NCBI GenBank assembly: GCA_016929795.1 | Contig: JAFGIA010000181.1 | Span: 1 to 7,233 of the forward strand | Length of the DNA: 7,233 nt | Reading direction: 5' to 3' | From: Anaerolineae bacterium | GTDB taxonomy: Bacteria > Chloroflexota > Anaerolineae > JAAYZQ01 | In this document: positions 1-5,874 of the stretch, in pieces | Position numbering within the stretch: position 1 is the first letter of the stretch | Layout of the letters: each line of letters opens with the position of its first letter | Notes under the pieces: generated by a model | Told to the model about the DNA's origin: nothing | The model's input: the letters and a program-made list of their open reading frames with translations, nothing else | The model's database searches: none | Made by a program: the position numbers and the translations under genes

Positions 1-12
1 CATTGATACTAC

Positions 13-41
13 TTGACAGCGGTGATGATTCGCGGTATAAT
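13..41 (+). promoter_or_regulatory. Sigma70-type promoter of the terminase-like gene
   Basis: A TTGACA -35 hexamer (13-18) and a TATAAT -10 hexamer (36-41) are separated by exactly 17 bp, so both boxes match the housekeeping consensus perfectly. Transcription should begin near 47-49 and run rightward into the terminase-like gene. The -10 box overlaps the left end of a palindrome that fits an SOS operator, so a promoter this strong is probably kept off by a repressor. Sequence match is direct; activity is inferred. Confidence 0.85.
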
Positions 42-57
42 AGAACGTGCGTTCTAT
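40..57. promoter_or_regulatory. Palindromic SOS/LexA-type operator over the transcription start
   Basis: This is an 18-bp palindrome, ATAGAAC-GTGC-GTTCTAT, with only the central T/G pair mismatched. Its core GAAC-GTGC-GTTC (43-54) fits the Gram-positive SOS box GAAC-RNRY-GTTC recognised by LexA/DinR in Bacillus and relatives. It begins inside the -10 box and covers the predicted start site, a position where a bound repressor would block RNA polymerase. The likely role is DNA-damage-inducible control of the downstream terminase-like gene. No lexA gene is in the window, so the repressor's identity is inferred; another dimeric repressor with the same half-site is the alternative. Confidence 0.72.
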
Positions 58-76
58 ACGTGGCGAACAAGATAGA

Positions 77-98
77 GGGAGTGGGGGAGAGGGGTGGG
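77..98 (+). other. G-quadruplex motif in the 5' leader
   Basis: Four guanine runs, GGG (77-79), GGGGG (83-87), GGGG (91-94) and GGG (96-98), are separated by loops AGT, AGA and T, which meets the usual G3+N1-7 quadruplex rule on the coding strand. It lies in the untranslated leader between the SOS-type promoter and the terminase-like start and swallows the alternative GTG start at 94. The 11-mer GGGGGAGAGGG occurs twice, at 83-93 and 113-123; the second copy serves as ribosome site for the ATG at 127. A structural or translational role is inferred; it could simply be purine-rich leader. Confidence 0.45.
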
Positions 99-126
99 TG
101 GACCGGATGCACGGGGGAGAGGGCCA

Positions 127-1713
127 ATGACTTATCCGGGCAGGGATGAACAGGCGAGGGCGCGGTGGGCGGTGTGGGCGCTCCTGGCCGACCCGGCCAG
201 GTTCTCGGCGCTCGTGCTGGGCCAGCGACTGCGCGAGTACCAGCTCGCGCCGCTGCGCGCGGTGGTGGACAGCGTGGTCAACAAGCGAGGCCTGGAGTTT
301 CTGCTCGTCTTTCCACGGCAGGCAGGCAAGAATGAAACGGTGGCCCACCTGCTCGTCTACCTGCTCAACCTCTACCGGCGCACGGGCGGCAACGTGGTGT
401 ATGGGGCGATCGGCGATCAGTTGGGTGTGGGAATCGACAGGGTCGAGCAGCGCCTCGAGAACATCTGGAACGCCGGCAAGTGGAAAAAGGCCGCCGGGCC
501 GGCGCGGAGGATGCTGGGCAAGGCGTGCATCGTATTCGTCAGCTCGCACCCGATGGCCAGGGTGCGCGGACAGACGGCGCACCACCTGGTGGTGATTGAC
601 GAGACGCAGGACCAGGACGCCGCGCACATCGAGGCGGTGTTTACGCCGATGCGCGCCAGCACAAACGCCAGCGCGCTCTACATCGGCACCGTGCGCACGT
701 CGGCGGACTATTTGTGGCAGAAGAAGGTAGAGCTGGAGCGTGAGGCGGCGCGCGACGGCATCCAACGCGTGTACATGGTGGGGCCGGACGAGGTGATCGG
801 CGAGCTGCCGGCGTATGGCGAGTTCCTGCGGGCGCAGGTCGAAAAGCACGGCCGCGACCACCCCATCGTCGCGTCAGAGTATTTCTTAAAGCCGATCGAC
901 GCGGCGGGGGGGCTCTTTCCAGAGCGGCGCCGGCGGCTGATGCACGGGGACCATGGCAGGCAAGGGGCGCCGGCGGCCGATGAGGTGTACGTGGTCACGG
1001 TGGGCGTCGCCGGGGAGGACGAGGCAGCGACGGACCCGCTTGCACAGCTCGCGCGGCCGGGCCGCGACTATACGGTCGCCACCGTCTTTCGGGTCCTCTT
1101 TGCCGGCCCCGGGATCTACTCGCACGGCCCCGGCTACCAGGCGGTGGACGTGTTCGTCGACCATGGCAGCAAGCATTTCGAGGAACATCCGGGCAGGCCG
1201 GCGCTGGCACACCGGCTGCTGGTCTGGCTGCAGAGCTGGCGCGTGGCGCACGTGGTGGTCGACGAGTCGGGCGTGGGGGCGGGGCTCACCCCGTGGCTGG
1301 CCGCCGCGCTGGGACCCGCCTGTGTGACGGGTTACAACTTTTCCGGGGCGGGGAAAAAGGCGGCGCTCGGCGCGGCGTTTCTCTCTCTGATCGAGACGCA
1401 CCGCTTCAAGTACTGGACAGACGACGAGTTCGTCACGGGGAGTGAGGGGTGGTGGTTCTGGCGGCAGGCCGAGGCGTGCGGGTACGAGCTGCCGCCAGGT
1501 GGGCGGTTCGAGCGCGATCTGCGGTGGGAGGTGCCGGCGACGCACAGGACCGCGACGGCAACGGGGTTCGAGCCGACGCACGACGACAGGCTGCTGTCGG
1601 CGGCGCTGGTCGCCGAGCTGGACCGGCTGGTGCGCGAGGGGGCGGTGCGGCTGGGGAGGGCGGCGTCGGCGGTGATACCCGGAAGGGATCCCTTGGAGGG
1701 GATGAGGTACTAG
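127..1713 (+). CDS. Terminase large subunit-like protein (TerL ATPase, degenerate nuclease)
   Basis: This 528-residue protein resembles the packaging motor of tailed phages, which uses ATP to push DNA into the capsid and a nuclease to cut it. The N-terminal ATPase shows a TerL-style Walker A, PRQAGKNET (residues 63-71, K68), Walker B LVVIDE (154-159, D158/E159) and coupling motif YIGT (185-188). The C-terminal RNase H-like nuclease keeps VVVDESGVGAG (second acid D379) and THDDRLLSAALVA (third acid around D486/D487). In the first strand, YVVTVGVAGEDE, the aspartate I expect (GxDxAGE) reads as Gly293, codon GGC at 1003-1005. I chose ATG 127 because GGGGGAGAGGG lies just upstream; GTG 94 in the same frame would add 11 residues but sits in the quadruplex. 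No small terminase, portal or capsid gene is visible, so this may be a prophage remnant or a domesticated gene. Its stop interlocks with the convergent primase stop in CTAG (1710-1713). Confidence 0.85.
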   Translation: MTYPGRDEQARARWAVWALLADPARFSALVLGQRLREYQLAPLRAVVDSVVNKRGLEFLLVFPRQAGKNETVAHLLVYLLNLYRRTGGNVVYGAIGDQLGVGIDRVEQRLENIWNAGKWKKAAGPARRMLGKACIVFVSSHPMARVRGQTAHHLVVIDETQDQDAAHIEAVFTPMRASTNASALYIGTVRTSADYLWQKKVELEREAARDGIQRVYMVGPDEVIGELPAYGEFLRAQVEKHGRDHPIVASEYFLKPIDAAGGLFPERRRRLMHGDHGRQGAPAADEVYVVTVGVAGEDEAATDPLAQLARPGRDYTVATVFRVLFAGPGIYSHGPGYQAVDVFVDHGSKHFEEHPGRPALAHRLLVWLQSWRVAHVVVDESGVGAGLTPWLAAALGPACVTGYNFSGAGKKAALGAAFLSLIETHRFKYWTDDEFVTGSEGWWFWRQAEACGYELPPGGRFERDLRWEVPATHRTATATGFEPTHDDRLLSAALVAELDRLVREGAVRLGRAASAVIPGRDPLEGMRY

Positions 1714-2318
1714 TCAGAAAGCACAAGCTGTGCCGCCACCCATTCCCTCAGCCCCACTCCCCCCTGTGCCATCTCCCCCGGATCCCCCCACCACGGCCGG
1801 CACCGCCGCGCGTTCCCCAGCATTTCCACCCACCACCCTGCCGCCCGGTCCCCCTTCTCCGGCTGCGCGTCCGCGTCCAGCGCCACCAGCACCACCCCGC
1901 ACGCCGCCAGCCGGCACACCCACCTCACCCGCCGCGCCCCGCTCGTGCTCCCCAGCGCCACCGCCGCCGCCAGGTCCCCCGCTTCCTGTGCCAGCAGCAG
2001 CGCGTCCAGCTCCCCTTCCACCACCACCGCCGCCCCGCCCGCCTCCAGCATGTCCGCCTGGTACAGCCCGTTGCTCCATCCCCCCGGCGAGTAATACTTG
2101 GGCTCCCCCGCCGGCCGCCGGATGTTCACCCGCCACAACGCCCCTTCCACGAGCCACGGAATCACAATCCCCCGGTACAGCTTCACCCTCTTCTCCCCCC
2201 ACGTCGCCCACTCCTGCCCGCCGCCCTTCCCCTGGCCGCCCGCGCCGGTTCCGCTCCCCCGGTAGTACCCCAGCCGCGCCGCCCGGATCGCCTCGTCGGG
2301 TGCATGTTGGACCTGCAC
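1710..2318 (-). pseudogene. Toprim-domain DNA primase, 5'-truncated
   Basis: The frame encodes 202 residues of a phage/plasmid-type primase, the enzyme that lays RNA primers for DNA synthesis. The Toprim core is clear: VVVEGELDALLLAQEAGD (E101, D105) and VVLVALDADAQ (DxD, D148/D150), preceded by a KLYRGIVIPW...WRVNIRRPAGEPKYY segment typical of primases of this kind. The zinc-finger and catalytic N-terminal part normally upstream is absent. The only start is GTG 2318 with no convincing ribosome site, and its first five codons (VQVQH) are the exact antisense of codons MLDLH of a different broken gene. Family-like sequence begins at about DEAIRAARLGYY, so the gene was cut near 2303. The Toprim residues look intact, so a short protein could still be made, but I expect it is not a functional primase. 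The C-terminus looks natural and ends in CTAG shared with the terminase-like gene. Confidence 0.75.
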
Positions 2319-2468
2319 AAAAAACTCGCCGCCGTGGCCATCCCCGCCGACCGCACCCTCTACCAGCGCCAGATCGACGCCACCGACCGCCAGATCGACG
2401 CCCTGGTCTACGAGCTATACGATCTCACCGAGGAAGAGATTGCGATTGTGGAGGCAAAGACAAAGTAG
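2304..2468 (+). pseudogene. 3' remnant of a type IIG restriction-modification/N6-methylase gene
   Basis: The 54 codons from ATG 2304 to TAG 2468 read MLDLHKKLAAV...QRQIDATDRQIDALVYELY...LTEEEIAIVE. I recognise this as the extreme C-terminus common in large Eco57I-like restriction-methylase proteins and N6-adenine methylases, where a helical segment ends in a 'VYELYGLTEEEIAIVE' tail. The methylase catalytic domain and target-recognition region would lie upstream but are replaced by antisense primase DNA from about 2303 leftward. ATG 2304 is probably an internal Met or Leu-flanking codon of the ancestor rather than a real start, and there is no good ribosome site before it. Recognition is from memory of the family tail, so the exact class (type IIG versus type I M/S subunit) is uncertain. 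With the mrr remnant downstream it suggests a decayed restriction cluster. Confidence 0.7.
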
Positions 2469-2483
2469 CGGCAACACGGCGCT

Positions 2484-2518
2484 CAGGTGGGTTGCACCTT
2501 GGAGGTGCGACCCACCTG
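2484..2518. repeat. Imperfect 16-bp inverted repeat (hairpin element)
   Basis: Left arm CAGGTGGGTTGCACCT (2484-2499) and right arm AGGTGCGACCCACCTG (2503-2518) pair with one mismatch around a TGG loop. It sits 15 bp after the stop of the methylase remnant. No T-run follows on either strand, so it is a poor intrinsic terminator. Its outer arms AGGTGGGTTG / CGACCCACCT resemble those of the palindrome at 5834-5856 (AGGTCGGATTG / CAATCCGACCT), suggesting a dispersed palindromic repeat family of the REP/PU type. Confidence 0.7.
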
Positions 2519-2623
2519 GTACTGATTCCGCCCTGGTGTCCGAATCAACCACTGTCGAAGGAGACGCACTCGCATTCGCTTGATAGAGAGCCACAGACCA
2601 AGGCCTGCGTGGAAAGGAGAAAA

Positions 2624-2938
2624 ATGCCCATTCCCGATTTTCAGTCACTCATGCTCCCCCTGCTCAAGCTCGCAGGTGACCGGCAGGAGCATTCGCTCCG
2701 AGCGACCATAGACGCACTGGCCTCGGGCCGAGCCATCGGAAGGACGGGCGACGGCGGCATCGACGGCATCATCAACGAGAACCGCCTGGGGCTGGACGTT
2801 GCCTATGTGCAGGCCAAGCGCTGGCAAGGCACCGTCGGCCGGCCCGATATCCAGAGCTTTGTCGGCGCCCTGCATGGGCAGCATGCCAGAAAGGGCGTCT
2901 TTATCACAACCTCGGATTTTAGCCAGTCCGCCCCGTGA
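2624..2938 (+). pseudogene. mrr: Mrr-type restriction endonuclease, internally deleted and 3'-truncated
   Basis: Mrr proteins are type IV restriction nucleases that cut modified DNA. This frame has an AAGGAG ribosome site (2614-2619) and starts MPIPDFQSLMLPLLKLAGDRQEHSLRA, the winged-helix N-terminus of Mrr. After IDALA (around 2722) it jumps straight to SGRAIGRTGDGGIDGIINEN...DVAYVQAKRW...FVGALHGQHARKGVFITTSDF, the nuclease core with the D...QxK catalytic signature. Full-length relatives have roughly 150-200 residues between these parts, so a large in-frame segment is missing. The protein also stops at FSQSAP-TGA, where relatives continue from a similar 'FS..A' for a further stretch. The 104 residues thus retain the start region and catalytic motif but lack the linker and C-terminus. 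Probably a pseudogene; a miniature nuclease cannot be excluded because the deletion kept frame. Confidence 0.8.
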
Positions 2939-2990
2939 TAGACCAACCATATAGATCCCTTGATCCGCCGGGAACCCGGGCATCAGACGG

Positions 2991-3063
2991 CGAAAGGCAC
3001 GCAAGGCGCGTGCCCCGAGCGTGCATCTTTCGCGTTTTCCGCGCCCTTTCGCGCCTTTCGTGG
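2991..3063. repeat. Degenerate CGAAAGG/CCTTTCG repeat block with inverted repeat
   Basis: CGAAAGGCACGC (2991-3002) faces GCGTGC-AT-CTTTCG (3019-3032) as an inverted repeat with a 2-nt bulge. It is followed by tandem-like units CTTTCGCG, TTTTCCGCG, CCCTTTCGCG, CCTTTCGTGG (3027-3063). On the minus strand this reads as the ACCACGAAAGGCGCGAAAGG type of repeat that I recall as widespread between genes in environmental bacteria of several phyla, often mistranslated as 'TTKGAKG'. No function is known to me. Confidence 0.5.
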
Positions 3064-3104
3064 TCCAAACCTCTCCGCGTGGCCGGCTGCGATCCGCATC
3101 GGTT

Positions 3105-3148
3105 GATGGGGATGGGATTGGGTATGAATGCGTACCGCCATCCCCGTC
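3105..3148. repeat. Inverted repeat GATGGGGATGG / CCATCCCCGTC
   Basis: Arms at 3105-3115 and 3138-3148 pair over 11 bp with one G-T pair, and an inner GGTA (3121-3124) / TACC (3133-3136) can extend the structure. It has no following T-run and does not sit at a gene end. It may be the core of a small palindromic element; nothing else identifies it. Confidence 0.4.
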
Positions 3149-3562
3149 CAAGCGGCACCATCCGTGTAATTCCGCACCCGGGGGGTACCCGCCGCGGTTC
3201 TCCCCCCCAGCGCCCTCACCGATCCGGCGCCCGCTTTCCGGCCCGCGTGATGGCGACGAAGGGAACCAGAGACGCCCGCTGCCCGGCACCGTCACACCGG
3301 CCGCCCGCAGCCATCCCCAGCGCCACAGGACCAGCAGCAGGCAAACGGTCGCCGCCAGGGTTCCCGGTGATTGCGGTAACTCGTCAGCCAGCGAGCGTTG
3401 TCCAGCCTCATTTGACCTTGATGCGCCAAGACGCGCCCATCGACTTCCACATGCCCGGCGAGAGGTCGCCATCGCCGAGCACGCCTTTCTCAAGTACAGC
3501 GGCCGGGCCAGTCGTTTAGCAGCTACCAGGAACTTTGAGTTCAGCCCTGACGGGCATGAAAC

Positions 3563-3617
3563 CTGAATCACATCCAAATCACTTCTTAACAACTTCTGAA
3601 CAGCCTTGCGCTATACT
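3563..3617 (+). promoter_or_regulatory. Four 11-bp direct repeats plus -10 box (PhoB/OmpR-type activator site)
   Basis: Units CTGAATCACAT (3563), CCAAATCACTT (3574), CTTAACAACTT (3585) and CTGAACAGCCT (3596) recur every 11 bp; C1, A4, A5, C9 and T11 are invariant. A TATACT -10 hexamer lies at 3612-3617 with no good -35, the last repeats occupying that place. PhoB/OmpR-family regulators bind head-to-tail on 11-bp direct repeats (E. coli pho box CTGTCATA, cyanobacterial CTTAACCT-N3), typically about 10 bp upstream of -10. This fits an activator-dependent promoter for the DUF1566 gene. The regulator encoded at 5149-5835 is of that family and is the obvious candidate, though this is inference. 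Confidence 0.65.
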
Positions 3618-3672
3618 TGAGCCCAAGCCACAGCGGTCAGGTGGCGATCCCGAAAACTCGAGGAGGAATGTG

Positions 3673-4986
3673 ATGCGCACGAGAAAGGTACTGACGTTTC
3701 TGTTCCTCACAGTGGTACTCTTGATGGCCTTGCCCGGGGCAATGGGAACGGCATCCCCGGCTCGCCAGAATACGCTGGCCGATGGCTATGCCCTGGTGGA
3801 CACCGGCCAGACCACGTGCTACGACAACAGCCAGGCCATCGCCGCTCCCGAGCCCGGCGCGGCGCTCTACGGCCAAGACGCGCAGTACGATGGGAACCAG
3901 CCCAGCTACACGCTCAGCGCCGACAGCTTGACGGTTTACGACAACGTCACCGGTCTCACCTGGACTCAAAGCCCAGACCTGAACGGTGATGGCGACATTG
4001 ACGTAAACGACAAGCTGACCCGCAGTGAGGCGCAGCTCTACCCTGACACGCTCAACGCCCAGAACTATGGTGGCTTCAGTGACTGGCGGTTGCCGACCAT
4101 CAAAGAACTCTATTCGCTGATGAACTTCTCCGGCACCGACCCCTCTGGCCCCAACCCCACCAACCTGACGCCATTTATCGATACCACCTACTTTGCCTTT
4201 GGCTACGGCGATGAAAACGCCGGTGAACGCCTCATCGACGCCCAGTTCTGGTCCAGCAGTGCCTACGTCGGCACCGTCTTTGGCAGCCAGTCAGCAACCT
4301 TTGGCCTCAACCTGGCCGATGGGCGGATCAAGGGCTATCCGACCAGCGGCCCGATGCCCAAGCTGAACTATGTCTATTTTGTGCGCGGCAACACCGACTA
4401 TGGCGTCAACGATTTCGTCGACAACGGCGACGGCACGATCACCGACCGTGCCACCGGCTTGATCTGGTCACAGAACGACAGTGGCGCCGGCATGAGCTGG
4501 GAAGAGGCCCTGGCCTGGGTGGAGCAAAAGAACGCCGAAAACTATCTCGGCTACGGCGACTGGCGGCTGCCCAATGCCAAAGAGATGCACAGCATCGTCG
4601 ATTATGACCGGGCGCCCGATGCGACCGGCTCCGCGGCCATCGACCCGGTGTTCCACATCACCCAGATCACCAACGAGGCCGGCCTGGTGGACTATCCCTG
4701 GTTCTGGACCAGCACCACCCACGTCAAGGCAAACGGCATGGGGGACGCTGCCGTCTACGTCTGCTTTGGGCGAGCTATGGGCTATATGAGCGGCTCCTGG
4801 CTGGACGTCCACGGGGCCGGGGCGCAGCGGAGTGACCCCAAGTCCGGCGATCCGGATGATTGGCCTTACGGCATTGGCCCCCAGGGCGATGCCATTCGCA
4901 TCTACAATTACGTGCGGTTGGTGCGCGACGCCGAGCAGGAACCTGGCCCGCCGTACCCGGTCTATCTGCCGCTCGTCATCAGATAG
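3673..4986 (+). CDS. Secreted protein with two DUF1566 (Lcl_C-like) domains
   Basis: This is a 437-residue exported protein of unknown function. ATG 3673 is set by AGGAGG (3661-3666) six bases upstream and by the signal peptide that follows (MRTRKVLTFLFLTVVLLMALPGA, cleavage likely near residues 25-30). Two copies of the DUF1566/Lcl_C fold follow. Copy one, about 88-239, has DNVTGLTWTQ, DWRLPTIKEL, FWSSSAYV and YVYFVRG. Copy two, about 247-418, has DNGDGTITDRATGLIWSQ, GDWRLPNAKEM, FWTSTTHV and NYVRLVRD. The domain is known from Legionella Lcl, where it takes part in surface binding, and is thought related to C-type-lectin folds. Copy one also carries a calcium-loop-like DLNGDGDIDVND (102-113), similar to dockerin loops. 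After a short PGPP linker it ends in YPVYLPLVIR, a tail I recall on many Chloroflexota exported proteins. Its promoter carries 11-bp repeats suited to an OmpR/PhoB regulator; ligand and role are unknown. Confidence 0.88.
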   Translation: MRTRKVLTFLFLTVVLLMALPGAMGTASPARQNTLADGYALVDTGQTTCYDNSQAIAAPEPGAALYGQDAQYDGNQPSYTLSADSLTVYDNVTGLTWTQSPDLNGDGDIDVNDKLTRSEAQLYPDTLNAQNYGGFSDWRLPTIKELYSLMNFSGTDPSGPNPTNLTPFIDTTYFAFGYGDENAGERLIDAQFWSSSAYVGTVFGSQSATFGLNLADGRIKGYPTSGPMPKLNYVYFVRGNTDYGVNDFVDNGDGTITDRATGLIWSQNDSGAGMSWEEALAWVEQKNAENYLGYGDWRLPNAKEMHSIVDYDRAPDATGSAAIDPVFHITQITNEAGLVDYPWFWTSTTHVKANGMGDAAVYVCFGRAMGYMSGSWLDVHGAGAQRSDPKSGDPDDWPYGIGPQGDAIRIYNYVRLVRDAEQEPGPPYPVYLPLVIR

Positions 4987-5087
4987 GCGCCCAGATCGCA
5001 ATGGCTGTTCTCAAACAGACCTGACGAAACCAAGATCGAGCAAGGCGCTACACACGACGAACGCGCCCAGCGGCGGCCGATCCCCGT

Positions 5088-5116
5088 TTGACGTGTCGCG
5101 CCTGAACAAGTATAAT
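5088..5116 (+). promoter_or_regulatory. Sigma70-type promoter of the two-component operon
   Basis: TTGACG (5088-5093) and TATAAT (5111-5116) are spaced by exactly 17 bp, one base short of full consensus. Transcription should begin near 5122-5124. That leaves about 25 leader bases before the preferred ATG at 5149, and would make the in-frame ATG at 5125 almost leaderless. No 11-bp repeat array like that at 3563-3606 is seen here, so autoregulation is not supported. Confidence 0.82.
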
Positions 5117-5148
5117 GCACTTGAATGACTCCCATACGAGAGGGCAGC

Positions 5149-5833
<685 letters not shown>

Positions 5834-5835
<2 letters not shown>

Positions 5836-5856
5836 GTCGGATTGTCAATCCGACCT
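5834..5856. repeat. Perfect 11-bp palindrome overlapping the regulator stop codon
   Basis: AGGTCGGATTG (5834-5844), a single T, then CAATCCGACCT (5846-5856) form a perfect inverted repeat. Its first two bases are the last two of the regulator stop TAG, and it ends 18 bases before the kinase start, so a hairpin would sit in the intercistronic mRNA just before the kinase ribosome site. There is no T-run, so it is not a classic terminator; it may tune kinase expression or mRNA processing. The arms resemble those at 2484-2518, suggesting a dispersed repeat family. Confidence 0.8.
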
Positions 5857-5874
5857 GATCAAGGTAGGCAGGCC

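Larger units (their letters stand above)
2939..3562. other. Long stretch without a convincing gene
   Basis: About 620 bases separate the broken mrr frame from the DUF1566 regulatory region. Open frames exist on both strands, including a 315-codon minus-strand frame, but they lack ribosome sites, recognisable domains over most of their length and natural amino-acid composition. I see two local repeats (2991-3063 and 3105-3148) and, on the minus strand near 3269-3391, a short hydrophobic stretch (LAATVCLLLVLWRWGWLRAAG) that could be the fossil of a membrane protein. The area looks like decayed sequence at the end of the accessory block. Confidence 0.55.

Noticed and set aside
94..126. GTG start at 94 for the terminase-like gene, adding 11 residues
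   Set aside because: The purine-rich run abuts the codon directly with no spacing, the extra residues (GGPDARGRGP) are leader-like, and ATG 127 has a well-placed ribosome site. It cannot be fully excluded.
60..149. Small frame starting GTG 60 (29 codons) as an SOS leader peptide
   Set aside because: Its start would be only about a dozen bases from the transcript end with no ribosome site, and its sequence is just the G-rich leader translated.
886..1581. 231-codon minus-strand frame opposite the terminase gene
   Set aside because: Arg/Pro-rich shadow of a GC-rich gene with no domain or ribosome site.
1449..2303. + strand open frame leading into the methylase tail
   Set aside because: It is the shadow of the terminase 3' end and of the primase on the other strand; only the part after 2303 resembles a protein.
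1730..2623. Long + strand open frame before the Mrr start
   Set aside because: It is antisense to the primase, gives an extreme proline/serine composition, and joins the mrr frame only by chance; the Mrr start at 2624 has its own ribosome site.
2645..3592. 315-codon minus-strand frame
   Set aside because: It runs antisense through the mrr core and through the CGAAAGG repeat and shows no coherent domain; only the hydrophobic stretch near 3269-3391 was kept as a weak finding.
3563..3606. 11-bp repeats as a CRISPR or iteron array
   Set aside because: There are no spacers, the units are short and degenerate, and the placement immediately before a -10 box fits regulator binding better.
5005..5018. 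CTGTT-CTCA-AACAG hairpin as terminator of the DUF1566 gene
   Set aside because: Five-bp stem, low stability and no T-run.
5125..5148. ATG 5125 as the regulator start
   Set aside because: It lies almost on the predicted transcription start, has no ribosome site, and adds eight residues ahead of the standard MTKTILVVDD beginning.
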